From positions 2,415,241 through 2,479,240 of the forward strand of contig NZ_JAUSQZ010000001.1 in NCBI RefSeq assembly GCF_030811555.1: a DNA stretch of 64,000 nucleotides, in the 5' to 3' direction. The notes below the pieces were generated by a model. It was not told where the DNA came from, did no database searches, and saw only the letters and a program-made list of their open reading frames with translations. This stretch comes from Kineosporia succinea (GTDB lineage Bacteria > Actinomycetota > Actinomycetes > Actinomycetales > Kineosporiaceae). Both the position numbers and the translations under genes were made by a program. Positions 30,020 to 38,971 of this stretch are shown one piece after another. The first letter of the stretch is position 1; the number at the start of each line of letters is the position of its first letter.

Positions 30020-30682
30020 ATGAGCCGGAGGCTCGCACCGCTCACGCTGGACAATCTCTCGGATCTTCCGAGTACGTGCCGGCGTTGTGTCACCTGGGAA
30101 CTCGACCCTCTGGCCGCCAAGCAGGCCAGCGCTGCGGGGGACACGGGGTTCGAGAAGGAGGCCTGGATCTCCGGGACCCTGCTGGAGTGGGGTTCCTGCG
30201 GCCGGGTCGCCTACGTCGACGATCAGCCCGCGGGCTTCGTGACGTACGCACCGCCCGCTCTCGTGCCCCGCGCCCTGGAGTTCCCGACGTCGCCGGTCAG
30301 CGGAGACGCCGTGCTCCTGATGACGGCCCGGGTGCTGCCCCAGTTCGCCGGAGCCGGTCTGGCCCGCATGCTGCTGCAGGCCACCGCCAAAGACCTCAGC
30401 CGGCGCGGTGTGCGGGCACTGGAGGCGTTCGGCCTGACCGCGGGGGGCGGGATGACCGCCGATCCCACGGGCGAGGACAAGGAGAAGGCGTCCTGCCTGG
30501 TGCCGGCCGATCTGCTCACCGCCGTGGGTTTCAAGACCGTCCGTCAGCACCATCGCTTCCCTCGCCTGCGGCTCGAGCTCAAGACCGCCATCTCCTGGCG
30601 CGAAGACGTCGAGCTGGCCCTTGAGCAGATTCTCGGCACCGTCCGTCTCCCTGCTCTCAGCGGCACCAGCATCGCGAACTAG
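30020..30682 (+). CDS. GNAT-family N-acetyltransferase
   Basis: Acetyl-CoA-dependent acetyltransferase of the GNAT fold, 220 residues from ATG 30020. The N-terminus has a conserved TCRRCVTWELDPLAAK segment seen in actinobacterial proteins beside parB/trx genes. The acetyl-CoA loop is in LPQFAGAGLARMLLQATAKDL (about 107-127), followed by GVRALEAFG. The substrate is unknown. The 280-bp region upstream is shared with the divergent aminotransferase gene and shows no clear promoter. A strong terminator separates it from the convergent cwlM. Confidence 0.8.
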   Translation: MSRRLAPLTLDNLSDLPSTCRRCVTWELDPLAAKQASAAGDTGFEKEAWISGTLLEWGSCGRVAYVDDQPAGFVTYAPPALVPRALEFPTSPVSGDAVLLMTARVLPQFAGAGLARMLLQATAKDLSRRGVRALEAFGLTAGGGMTADPTGEDKEKASCLVPADLLTAVGFKTVRQHHRFPRLRLELKTAISWREDVELALEQILGTVRLPALSGTSIAN

Positions 30683-30726
30683 ACCGCCGCGTCCACCATC
30701 AATGGGGGACGCGTCGGTGAGATGAA

Positions 30727-30764
30727 CGAAAAGGCCCCCACCGACATCGGTGGGGGCCTTTTCG
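30727..30764. terminator. bidirectional terminator between GNAT gene and cwlM
   Basis: CGAAAAGGCCCCCACCGA (30727-30744) and its exact reverse complement (30747-30764) form an 18-bp stem with A/T-rich outer ends, a classic intrinsic terminator for both strands. A weaker hairpin (30689-30712) precedes it. Confidence 0.92.
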
Positions 30765-30778
30765 TGCAACCGGAACAG

Positions 30779-32014
30779 TCAGCGCTGGCGGGCGAACGCC
30801 TGCACGTCGCTGAGCTTCAGGGTGCCCGTCTCGGCGTCGTTCTCGGCCAGGTAGAGCCGCTGCACCGCGAAGAGCATCGACTCCGCCACCAGGGCACGGA
30901 AGTCCGCGTCGCCGAGGCGACCGGCGTCACCCGGGTTGCTCAGGTAGCCGAGGGCCAGGATGACCGCGGGCATGTGCGTGAGCCGGACCGGGTCGTAGGA
31001 GCACGGATGGCTGCGGTCGTCTTGCAGGCCGGTGCGCGCGACGATCTCGCGCTGCAGGAGCACCGCCAGACGCTGGCCCACCTCGGAGTGCTGACCGACC
31101 CGGCCGCCACCCCAGTAGAACGTGGCCACACCGGATGCCACCGGGTTCGCGTGCCGCTCGGTGACCAGGGAGATCACCAGATCGGCCTTCTCGGACTCGG
31201 CCAGGGCCACGCGGTCTTCGGTGCTGATGTCTTCGTCGGGCCGGCGGGTCAGCTTCACCCGCGCACCGACGGCCGACAGACGATCGGCCAGCCGCAGGGC
31301 GATGTCATAGGCGACGGCCGCTTCGGTGACCCCGCCGGACCCCGGGGTGCGGTCGGAACCCGGGTCGAGCACCACGGTCTTGCCGCTCAGGCTCACCCCG
31401 GCCATGGCGACCGAACCACGCGACCGCAGCGCCCACGCGTCTCCACCCGACACCGAGCGCCCCAGGGCACCCAGAGCCGTGAAGGTGGGACGGCCGCAGA
31501 TGCCGTCGGCCGGCAGGCCGAGACCGCGCTGCAGCTCGCGCAGCGAGGTCTCGGTGGCCGGGCCGAAGATGCCGTCGACCGGACCCGCGTGCAGCCCGAG
31601 CACCACCATGCGCTCCTGCAGCGCGGAGACGTCGTCTCCGCGCATCCAGTGCCCGGCGGTCAGCAGCAGCGTGCGGTCGCCCAGACGCCAGCGGGCGCCG
31701 TCGAGAGCCAGGGCCGTCTGCGGGCCCACGACCCCGTCGGCGACCAGCCCACGATCCTGCTGGAAGCCACGCACGGCCGCGTCGAGACCGGTGTCGAAAC
31801 CGGACTCGTCGGCGGGCGGGGACTCCGGGGGCAGGGCGCCGGCCCGGATGAGCAGCGCCCGCAGCACGGGCACGAGCTCGTCGGTGTCACCGGCGCGGAG
31901 CGGGCGCCCGGCCGCAGCAAGCAGGCTGGTGGGCATGTCCACGGCGGCCGGCGCTCCGTTCTGGTGTTTGCGGGTGGGGGACGAGGACAGATGGCGGGGG
32001 GAAGAACTCACCAT
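30779..32014 (-). CDS. cwlM: CwlM-like peptidoglycan regulator (degenerate amidase)
   Basis: Orthologue of mycobacterial CwlM by order (trxB-trxA-cwlM) and domain plan. Two peptidoglycan-binding repeats lie at about residues 45-105 (FQQDRGLVADGVVGPQT) and 120-180 (GPVDGIFGPATETSLRELQ), followed by an Amidase_3 fold (about 205-395). The zinc site is eroded. The usual His of DPGHGG is Ser (LDPGSDRTPG). The His of the SIHAN strand aligns with Val in ISLVTERHAN. The catalytic Glu of VEVGF is lost in ILALGYLSN. The middle Glu remains (VTEAAVAYDIAL). Mycobacterial CwlM likewise lacks ligands and acts as a regulator of MurA and a partner of MurJ, not as an enzyme; the same role is inferred here. The start is uncertain. 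It lies 19 bp downstream of trxA. Confidence 0.85.
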   Translation of the reverse strand: MVSSSPRHLSSSPTRKHQNGAPAAVDMPTSLLAAAGRPLRAGDTDELVPVLRALLIRAGALPPESPPADESGFDTGLDAAVRGFQQDRGLVADGVVGPQTALALDGARWRLGDRTLLLTAGHWMRGDDVSALQERMVVLGLHAGPVDGIFGPATETSLRELQRGLGLPADGICGRPTFTALGALGRSVSGGDAWALRSRGSVAMAGVSLSGKTVVLDPGSDRTPGSGGVTEAAVAYDIALRLADRLSAVGARVKLTRRPDEDISTEDRVALAESEKADLVISLVTERHANPVASGVATFYWGGGRVGQHSEVGQRLAVLLQREIVARTGLQDDRSHPCSYDPVRLTHMPAVILALGYLSNPGDAGRLGDADFRALVAESMLFAVQRLYLAENDAETGTLKLSDVQAFARQR

Positions 32015-32033
32015 CGTGATCGGGCGGGCCGGA

Positions 32034-32369
32034 TCAGTTCAGGAACTCGGCCAGCTCACGCAGCAGGATCGGCTTCGGCTTGGCCCCGATCAGGGACTTC
32101 ACCAGCTCACCACCCTGGTAGACGTTCAGCGTGGGGATCGAGGTGATGCCGACCTTGGCCGAGACCTGCGGGTTCTCGTCGGTGTTGATCTTCACCACGG
32201 TGATCTCGGGGTGCGCGGCCGCGATCTCGGCGAGCACCGGCGCCACCTGCAGGCACGGGCCGCACCAGGGAGCCCAGAAGTCGACCAGCACGGGCTTGTC
32301 GGACTCCAGCACCTCGGCCTGGAAGGTCGCGTCGGTGACGGCCTTGGGGGCGCCAGCGGTGTCAGCCAT
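32034..32369 (-). CDS. trxA: thioredoxin
   Basis: Dithiol reductant of 111 residues with the active site WAPWCGPCLQVAPVL (about 31-45) and the cis-Pro segment VGITSIPTLNVYQGG (about 73-87), a normal thioredoxin fold and length. It is reduced by TrxB, encoded just upstream, and is followed after 19 bp by cwlM. A strong hairpin separates it from trxB. Confidence 0.96.
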   Translation of the reverse strand: MADTAGAPKAVTDATFQAEVLESDKPVLVDFWAPWCGPCLQVAPVLAEIAAAHPEITVVKINTDENPQVSAKVGITSIPTLNVYQGGELVKSLIGAKPKPILLRELAEFLN

Positions 32370-32475
32370 GAGCTCTCCTCGAAAGTGGCGTTCAGTAAAG
32401 CGAATTCAGATGGTTCTCAAGGTCGCGGGGAAGACCCGGACGATGATGCCGGACCGGGCGGGGCACGGCACGGAC

Positions 32476-32506
32476 GTCGGGCCCGCGAGTTTCCCGCGGG
32501 CCCGAC
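32476..32506 (-). terminator. hairpin between trxB and trxA
   Basis: A 12-bp perfect stem (32476-32487 and 32495-32506, arms GTCGGGCCCGCG/CGCGGGCCCGAC) has a 7-nt loop, just past the trxB stop. It may attenuate read-through, so trxA could be made at a different level from trxB or have its own promoter. Confidence 0.6.
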
Positions 32507-32512
32507 CGAGGA

Positions 32513-33535
32513 TCAGTGGGTGACCGCGCTCCAGTGCGCGACGGTCTCGGCGCGGCCCGCAGCGGCGCTCGCGACCGCACCCTCGTCGAGGCCGGCGGTC
32601 ACGTCCTCGACGGCGGCGAGGAAACGCTCGGCGTCGATCGCGGCGGTGGTGCCGGAGGCGGCGGCGGTGATGGCCTGCTGGTACTCGTGGTCGACCACGT
32701 CACCACAGGCGAACACGCCGGGGACGCTGGTGCGGGACGAGCGGCCGTCGACCGAGATGTAGCCGGCGTCGTCGAGCTCCAGCTGGCCCTTGACCAGGTC
32801 GGTGCGCGGGTCGTGCCCGATCGCCACGAACAGGCCGGTGATCTCCAGGTCGCGCTCCTTACCGTTGACGGTGTCGCGCAACCGCACGCCGGAGACCTTC
32901 GCGTCGCCGTGGATGTCCACGACCTCGCTGTTCCAGGCCCAGCGGATCTTCGGGTTGGCGAGCGCGCGCTCCTGCATGATCTTGGACGCGCGGAGCGAGT
33001 CGCGGCGGTGCACCACCGTGACGGTGCGCGCGAAGCGGGTGAGGAACGTGGCCTCTTCGAGCGCGGAGTCGCCACCACCGACGACGGCGATGTCCTGCTC
33101 GCGGAAGAAGAACCCGTCACAGGTGGCGCACCAGCTCACGCCGTGGCCCGAGAGCGTCTTCTCCTTCGGCAGGCCGAGCTCGCGATAGGCCGAGCCGGTG
33201 GCCAGGATGATCGCCTTGGCCTGGTAGGTGGTGCCGTCGTGCAGCTTGACCGTCTTGATGTCGCCCGTGGCGTGGAGTTCCGTGACGTCGTCGGGAATCA
33301 ACTCGGCGCCGAACTTCTCGGCCTGGCCACGGAGCTTGTCCATCAGCTCCGGCCCCTGGATGCCCTCGGGGAAACCGGGGAAGTTCTCCACCTCGGTGGT
33401 GTTCATCAGCGCGCCACCGGAAGTCACCGAACCCTCGAAGACCAAGGGGTTCAGGCTGGCGCGAGCCGCGTAGAGAGCCGCGGTGTAACCCGCCGGTCCC
33501 GAACCGATGATGATGACGTTCCTGACGTCGCTCAC
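32513..33535 (-). CDS. trxB: thioredoxin-disulfide reductase
   Basis: NADPH-dependent flavoprotein that reduces thioredoxin. Motifs in the 340 residues: FAD site [17 protein letters not shown] at the start, the redox-active [10 protein letters not shown] (about 136-145), NADPH site [15 protein letters not shown] (about 152-166), and [14 protein letters not shown] near the end. I start at GTG 33535, with GGAG upstream and the FAD motif directly after; an earlier ATG at 33607 is less likely. A SigR-type promoter lies in the 113-bp gap before it. Confidence 0.96.
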   Translation of the reverse strand: MSDVRNVIIIGSGPAGYTAALYAARASLNPLVFEGSVTSGGALMNTTEVENFPGFPEGIQGPELMDKLRGQAEKFGAELIPDDVTELHATGDIKTVKLHDGTTYQAKAIILATGSAYRELGLPKEKTLSGHGVSWCATCDGFFFREQDIAVVGGGDSALEEATFLTRFARTVTVVHRRDSLRASKIMQERALANPKIRWAWNSEVVDIHGDAKVSGVRLRDTVNGKERDLEITGLFVAIGHDPRTDLVKGQLELDDAGYISVDGRSSRTSVPGVFACGDVVDHEYQQAITAAASGTTAAIDAERFLAAVEDVTAGLDEGAVASAAAGRAETVAHWSAVTH

Positions 33536-33573
33536 GTCTTCTCCAAGTCCACGGAATTGCCTGCTCGCTGTAG

Positions 33574-33600
33574 AACCGTTCGGGTGCTCGTCGTGTTCCC
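33574..33600 (-). promoter_or_regulatory. SigR/ECF-type promoter of trxB
   Basis: Read on the minus strand: GGGAAC (33600-33595), exactly 18 nt, then GTT (33576-33574). This fits the SigR/SigH pattern GGGAAY-N18-GTT known for trxBA in Streptomyces. The start site would be near 33567, about 30 nt before the trxB GTG. Which ECF factor reads it is inferred; the neighbouring SigM-like factor is another candidate. Confidence 0.65.
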
Positions 33601-33648
33601 GGCGCACCCCGGCCGCAGGCTCAGCCGAACCCCCTGGTCAGAGGCGCC

Positions 33649-35055
33649 TCACGAGTTCACGTCGATCACATCGATGGTGCCGTCGTCACCAGGTTGACAG
33701 GTTCTCGCGACGATCCACACCTGGTAGCCACCACTTGTACCCGGCAGCACGATCAGTGCCGCCTCCTGGCCGTTGTAGCTGGCGAGGTCGACCGCGACCG
33801 GCTGGGCGTCCTTCTGGTCGATGGCCTCCAGGCACTGCGACAGCGCTTCGGGGTCTTTCAGCAGGTCTCCGCCACTGGCGGCGGCCGTGTTGCCCTCGTC
33901 CTCGCCCTGGCTCTGGGCCGAGAAGGTGCCGGACTCCTCGTCTTCCGCCGCTTCCCCGGCCTTCGTGTCCGCCGAGGCGGACGCCGGGGTGGTGACCAGG
34001 CTGCTGATCTGCTGGTCGAGACCCTGACGGCGGTACTTGGTGCCGCTCTCCTGCACGGACGCCACCAGGGGGGCGCTCGCGGAGGTGGACGCGCCGCCGC
34101 CGGAGCCTTCGTCGGACTGGCCGCCGAGCACCTTCCAGGCGACCCCGCCGCCTCCGGCCAGGGCCATCACGAACACCACGGCGGCGGCGATCTTCGGCGA
34201 GATCGTCGGCCAGCGCGAGGGTTCGTCGGCCTTCTGCTCCTCCAGGGCCTGGCGGCGCACGCGCACGGCCTGGGTGGAGTCCATGCGGGTGAGCTTGCCG
34301 GGGGCGCGGTCGCGCACCGGGCGCATCTGGGTGGTCATCGAGCCGGTGTTGGGCCCGGGGGCCGCCGAGCGCACGGTGCGGCGCTTGCGCACGGGCTGGG
34401 TCAGCTCCGGGTCGTGGTCGTCCCGGACCGCGGGTTGCAGCACGGTGGCGTCGCCGGCCGGGAACTGCTCGTCGCCGCCGGTGCGCTTGAGCGGGCGCAC
34501 GGTGTACGACGAGGACGTGTTCGGGGCGGGTTGGTTGCCCTGAGTGCCTGGGGTGTTCTGAGGGCCCTGGCCGGTCGCGGCCGGGCGCAGGGGCTGCTCC
34601 TGTGGGTGCCGCGTCGGCTGCGGTCCGGTGTGCTGACGCTGCGGGCCGGTGCCGTGCTGCTGACCCGCGCCGTGCTGGCGCTGCGGTTGCTGGCGCGACT
34701 GTGGCTGCTGCTGGTGGGACTGCTGTTGCTGCGGGCCGGTGCCGCCGCCCCGCGCGTCACGTCGCAACGGACCCGTGCGCTGCGGGCCGGTGTGTTGCTG
34801 CGGTTGCTGGGGGGCCTGGCCATTCCGGGCCAGGCTCATCGCCTGCTCCAGCCGGGCCATCACCTGCGGCGGCATCGACTCGGGCGGCGCCTGCCGCAGG
34901 AGCCCACGGATGCCCTCGGCGCTCGAGAGCACCTCCGAGCACCGGGCACAGCCCATCACGTGGGCCTCGACCTGGCGGGCGACGTCGATCGGGAGCACAT
35001 CGGCGGCGAGATCGGCGAGGAGGTCGTTCTCCGGGTGCGCTGGCACGCTCACCAC
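33649..35055 (-). CDS. anti-sigma factor with zinc finger and long linker (SigM regulator)
   Basis: Membrane anti-sigma factor, by position that of the adjacent ECF sigma (RsmA-like). The N-terminus has the zinc-associated motif HVMGCARC (about 32-39, H-x3-C-x2-C). Residues 75-285 form a low-complexity linker rich in Gln, Pro, Arg and Gly (QQPQQH, HTGPQ repeats). One membrane helix lies near 287-308 (IAAAVVFVMALAGGGG). An extracytoplasmic domain of about 160 residues follows, with a few Cys residues (SQCLEAI, VARTCQPG). At 468 residues it is about twice the usual size. It overlaps sigM by 7 nt, implying coupled translation. Confidence 0.85.
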   Translation of the reverse strand: MVSVPAHPENDLLADLAADVLPIDVARQVEAHVMGCARCSEVLSSAEGIRGLLRQAPPESMPPQVMARLEQAMSLARNGQAPQQPQQHTGPQRTGPLRRDARGGGTGPQQQQSHQQQPQSRQQPQRQHGAGQQHGTGPQRQHTGPQPTRHPQEQPLRPAATGQGPQNTPGTQGNQPAPNTSSSYTVRPLKRTGGDEQFPAGDATVLQPAVRDDHDPELTQPVRKRRTVRSAAPGPNTGSMTTQMRPVRDRAPGKLTRMDSTQAVRVRRQALEEQKADEPSRWPTISPKIAAAVVFVMALAGGGGVAWKVLGGQSDEGSGGGASTSASAPLVASVQESGTKYRRQGLDQQISSLVTTPASASADTKAGEAAEDEESGTFSAQSQGEDEGNTAAASGGDLLKDPEALSQCLEAIDQKDAQPVAVDLASYNGQEAALIVLPGTSGGYQVWIVARTCQPGDDGTIDVIDVNS

Positions 35056-35807
35056 CCCTCTCCTGCTCGGCTGCGTCCTCGTGGCGGTTCGTCGGATCTG
35101 ACGCGGCCGGTGCCCCTGGGGTTCCCGGAACTTCCCGGCCGTCGGCCCTGTTCGTCGTCGTAGGGGTCGTTGCGGTAGGGGCTGGGGCGGGCGTCACCGA
35201 TGAATCCGGGGCTCGCCGTCCCCGCCGGGGCCGGGCGCCGATCATGGCTCTGAGCTGGGGCGGCCGGGGCGCTGCCACCGCGCAGCAGCTGGGCCAGGGC
35301 GACCCGGGCGCGTGAGCAGCGGGACTTCACCGTGCCCTCCGCCACACCGAGCATCTGCGCCACGTCGGCGACCGGGATGTCTTCCAGGTCGACCAGTACC
35401 AGGGCCACGCGCTGGGCCTCGGGCAACTTGCCGAGGGCGGCGCGGACGTCGAGACGGGCCACGGTGGCGCCGTGCTCGTCGAAGCTCGCGACCACGTCGC
35501 GTTCGCCCAGCGGCACACTCGGGCGGGCCGCCCGCCGGCGCAGCCGGTCGAGGGAGGCGTTCACCACGATCCGGTGCAACCAGGTGCTGACCGCGGCGTC
35601 ACCCCGGTAGTTGTCGGCGTACCGCAGCGCCGAGACCATCGCGTCCTGCACGGCGTCGGCTGCCTCTTCGGGGTCGCCCGTGGTGCGCAGCGCGACGGCC
35701 CAGAGCCGATCGGCGTGCCGACGGACGATCATCGAAAAGGCGTCCGGGTCGCCGGTGAGGTGGGCGGCGATCAGACGACGGTCGTCCACCTCGCCGTCGT
35801 CACTCAC
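35049..35807 (-). CDS. sigM: ECF RNA polymerase sigma factor (SigM-like)
   Basis: ECF sigma factor: region 2 (about 20-90, FSMIVRRHADRLWAVALR, with DAVQDAMVSAL and STWLHRIVVNASLDRLRRR) and region 4 (about 125-175, LPEAQRVALVLVDLEDIPV then VAQMLGVAEGTVKSRCSRAR). After it, about 75 residues rich in Pro, Arg and Gly form an unusual C-terminal tail, so the product (252 residues) is longer than usual. The order sigM - anti-sigma - trxB - trxA matches the mycobacterial sigM-rsmA-trxB2-trxC locus, on which the name rests. It overlaps the upstream pseudokinase gene by 4 nt. Confidence 0.88.
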   Translation of the reverse strand: MSDDGEVDDRRLIAAHLTGDPDAFSMIVRRHADRLWAVALRTTGDPEEAADAVQDAMVSALRYADNYRGDAAVSTWLHRIVVNASLDRLRRRAARPSVPLGERDVVASFDEHGATVARLDVRAALGKLPEAQRVALVLVDLEDIPVADVAQMLGVAEGTVKSRCSRARVALAQLLRGGSAPAAPAQSHDRRPAPAGTASPGFIGDARPSPYRNDPYDDEQGRRPGSSGNPRGTGRVRSDEPPRGRSRAGEGW

Positions 35808-38716
35808 GTCAATCGCACCTCAGAGACATCCAGCCGGTACTCACCCTCAACGTAGGGCAGTTCGGTGAACCACAAAATGACGTACTTCGCCGGATCGACA
35901 TCGTCCTTGACGTCGACCGTGACCGAGCCACCTTCGAACTTCCCGGAGCCGATGAGCTTCGAGTCGTCGTAGTCGGGTTCGTCGGACGAGCGCAGTTGCA
36001 CCCGGCCACCCTTTCCGGCGGCATCGATCTCCGCGGAGCTTACCGCCGCGGAACGCCTCAACTCGATCGCCAGCCCCAGGCCTTTCTTCAGGCCCCCAAA
36101 TTTGGCATTTCCGTACCAGTTGGACTGCCAGACGGTGCCCTTCTTACCGTCGACAACGAGCGGCGCGTCGGCTGAGTTCTCGTCACCGTCGCCCTCCGGG
36201 TCGATCGCGCGGACGTCGTCGACCTTCACCGGCTCCGCCTGCACGGACTTGCCCGGCGTGGCAGAAGCTGCCGCGGACGCGGACTCGACCGGCTCGGAGG
36301 TGTTCGCGGCCCGGGTGGTGATCCTCGGGCCGGACTCGCGGAACGCCACCGGCTCGTCGTCGCCCCCCGTCACCAGGCCGCGCAGCTGCCAGGCCGCGAC
36401 CAGCAGCAGCACCAGGAACACCCCGACGATGCCGAACAGCACCTTGCGGGACTGGTTCTTCGGCGGGGCCTCGGGCGGGATGACGATGGGGAACGGGCCG
36501 CTGGACTCCAGCGGTGAGGGCGGCTGACCGGCGTGCGGGTTGTTCGACCAGCCCTGCTCCCAGGGCAACCGGGAGGCAGCGGCGGCGGGCCCGCGGCCCG
36601 CGGCGGGACCACGGTGTCGTCCTGGACCGGCTTCTCGCTCGGAACCCATCCCGGAATGCTGGCCCCGGGCGTCGTCCGGCGCCACTTCATCGGCGCGCGC
36701 GTCGCCGGTGGGCGCGCTCGCGGACGCGAACAGCGAGGGCGGGGAGCCGGGGGCGACGGCCTGCCCCGACCCCTGCCCCGACCCCTGGCCAAGGGGCTGG
36801 TCGGGGGTTCCGATCGGGCGGGACGTGGGGCGTCCGGCCCTCAGGCCGGCAGCGGTACGGGCGGCCGCCGCCGTCGGGATCGGGCCGCTGTCGAGCGGAT
36901 TCGGGCGCGACGGCGTGGTGCGCGGGGGCTGCGCGAACTGCGCCGGGCGGGCCGGTTGCCCGGCCGGAGGCTGCTCGGCCGGCGCTGGTGCGAGCGCGTT
37001 TCGGGCGTCGCGCATCGGGGCCGGGGTGAGATCGGTGTTGGCGGCCGTCTGCACGCCGAAGAGCGCGTCGGTGCGCGCACTGCTGCCCTTCGGACGCGGT
37101 GGCAGCGGCATCGAGCCGGTCATCGCGACGCTGGGGGTCGGGAAGATCGACGCGGTGCGCCGCACTCGCGGGGCGGGGTGGGCTTCGGGGGCGGGCGGGG
37201 GTGATGAAGGACGTTGTGGAGACTGCGGACGCAGGGGCGCCTCGGGCGGCTGGGCGAGACGAGGAGCGGCCTGACGCTTCTCCGGGGGCCGGACGCCGGG
37301 TGCGCCACCGGACGAGGGAGAACCGGCCTGGTTCGAGTTCGAGGTGGACCGGCCCGAGGCGGTCGTCCAGGGAACGGGCTGCCGGGGACGGGCCGGAGCG
37401 GCGTCGGGACGCGCGGCACCGGAATCACCCGCCGGCTCGGAACCGGCCGGGGCACCACCGCCGAACATGGCGTCGGTGCGGTCTTTCCGCTCGTTGCCCC
37501 GCACCCGCGGAGGCAGCGGCATCGAGCCGGTGATCGCGACGCTGGGCGTGGGGAACAGCGACGCGGTACGGCGCACCGGCTGCTGGCGCGCGGCGTCGGA
37601 CCGGGGAGCCTCGGGGCGCGACGCCGGGGCCGAGGGCGAGCCGCTCGTGCCGGGTGGGGCGAGCAGTTCGCGGGGCACCGCGGTGGGCGGCATCGTGGCG
37701 TCCGGATCGGGGATGCCGACCTCGCGGTCGTGGCGGCGCGGGTCGAACAGGTTCTCGCCCCCGCCGGACGGCCAGATCGAGCCCTGGTTCTGCGCGGTGG
37801 CCGGGCTGAGCGGGCCGGACGAGACCGGGCCGCCCGGCCGGAAGCCGGAGGCCGGGGTCTGCCCGCGCTGTGAGCGGCTGCGCATGACCAGTGCCGGGTT
37901 CGGCGTGGGCGGAGAAGCGACGGGCGGGCGCGGCCGGGAGGCCGAACGCAGCGGCGCCTCCTCGGCGCTGGGCCACGGCGAGAGCATGCCCACGACCTCG
38001 GCCGGCGAGTGCGGACCGCTGTCGAGCGCGCCGAGCGTGAGCAGGCAGAGCCGGTTCAGGTCGCCCGGGATGTCGGGAATCAGCTCGGTCGGCGCGATCG
38101 GGCCGCCGTCGTTCGCCCGTGGCGCCGGGGCGAACCCGGTGTCGGCGAGCGGCCAGCGCCCGGTGAGACCGGCGTAGAGCAGGGCGATCAGGGCCACGGC
38201 GTCGGTGCGACCGGCCTCGCTCGCCCCGGCCGGCTCGATGCCGGCGGCGGCCGCCTCGACCGCGACTCCGGAGATCTTGATCGTGTTGTCGTAGGTGACG
38301 ATCACCGAGCGCGGGGTCAGCCGCAGGTGGTGCAGCCCGCGGGCGGCCGCGCCGCGCAGGCCCTGGGCCACCTCGCCGACGATGCGCCGCACCACCGGCG
38401 GATCGAGCGGCGCTCGCTCGATCAGGGTGGCCACGGAGTCGCCGTCGATGTCGGCGCTGACCACGAACGTGATGTCGTCGTGCGTGCCCACGTCGAGCAC
38501 GCGCACGAGTCTCGGGTCGTCGATGAGGGCGGCCCGGCGCGCGGCGTCGGCCACGTCGGCCGAGTAGGGGTGACCGGGTCGCATGACCCGGACCGTGACC
38601 GGCCGATCGAGGGTGAGGTCGGCGGCTCGCCAGACCGACGAGTCGGTGCCGGCGTGGTAGCGGTCTTCAAGCCGGTAGCGGCCGGCCAGGACCGTGCCCC
38701 GGGTGGCGTTGGACAA
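35804..38716 (-). CDS. MurJ-associated membrane pseudokinase
   Basis: A 970-residue membrane protein. The N-terminal protein-kinase fold (about 10-255, LAGRYRLEDRYHAG...) lacks catalytic residues. The VAIK lysine strand reads VTVRVMRP, the HRDLKPxN loop reads HHLRLTPRSV, and DFG is replaced by ISGVAV. A Pro/Ala/Ser-rich linker (about 255-755) contains two near-identical copies of a motif VRRTAS(L/I)FPTPSVA then TGSMPLPPR (about 375 and 517). One membrane helix (about 757-778) is followed by a discoidin-like extracellular domain (to 970). In mycobacteria the equivalent parts are fused to MurJ (MviN), whose phosphorylated pseudokinase binds FhaA; here it is a separate gene downstream of murJ. 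It overlaps sigM by 4 nt. Confidence 0.85.
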   Translation of the reverse strand: MSNATRGTVLAGRYRLEDRYHAGTDSSVWRAADLTLDRPVTVRVMRPGHPYSADVADAARRAALIDDPRLVRVLDVGTHDDITFVVSADIDGDSVATLIERAPLDPPVVRRIVGEVAQGLRGAAARGLHHLRLTPRSVIVTYDNTIKISGVAVEAAAAGIEPAGASEAGRTDAVALIALLYAGLTGRWPLADTGFAPAPRANDGGPIAPTELIPDIPGDLNRLCLLTLGALDSGPHSPAEVVGMLSPWPSAEEAPLRSASRPRPPVASPPTPNPALVMRSRSQRGQTPASGFRPGGPVSSGPLSPATAQNQGSIWPSGGGENLFDPRRHDREVGIPDPDATMPPTAVPRELLAPPGTSGSPSAPASRPEAPRSDAARQQPVRRTASLFPTPSVAITGSMPLPPRVRGNERKDRTDAMFGGGAPAGSEPAGDSGAARPDAAPARPRQPVPWTTASGRSTSNSNQAGSPSSGGAPGVRPPEKRQAAPRLAQPPEAPLRPQSPQRPSSPPPAPEAHPAPRVRRTASIFPTPSVAMTGSMPLPPRPKGSSARTDALFGVQTAANTDLTPAPMRDARNALAPAPAEQPPAGQPARPAQFAQPPRTTPSRPNPLDSGPIPTAAAARTAAGLRAGRPTSRPIGTPDQPLGQGSGQGSGQAVAPGSPPSLFASASAPTGDARADEVAPDDARGQHSGMGSEREAGPGRHRGPAAGRGPAAAASRLPWEQGWSNNPHAGQPPSPLESSGPFPIVIPPEAPPKNQSRKVLFGIVGVFLVLLLVAAWQLRGLVTGGDDEPVAFRESGPRITTRAANTSEPVESASAAASATPGKSVQAEPVKVDDVRAIDPEGDGDENSADAPLVVDGKKGTVWQSNWYGNAKFGGLKKGLGLAIELRRSAAVSSAEIDAAGKGGRVQLRSSDEPDYDDSKLIGSGKFEGGSVTVDVKDDVDPAKYVILWFTELPYVEGEYRLDVSEVRLT

Positions 38717-38971
38717 GCCCGTGCACTTCCTTCCAGCCCGATGGCGGCGGTCCGTACGGGTCGCTTCTGGGTGTTTCGCGGTGACTGGGTGCCGATCGAC
38801 GCCGCTTGTTCACGATCGTCGGTACGGATCCGTATTCCATCGTAGTTCTCCCGGTCGCCGGGAACGAGATGTCGTGCACATCACAGACCCATGAGTGCCG
38901 TACGCCCCCTTGGGAGTGACACGCCGAAACCTGTGCGTACGCAGCGTGAGTGCGGCGCCGGGCCCGGGGGA

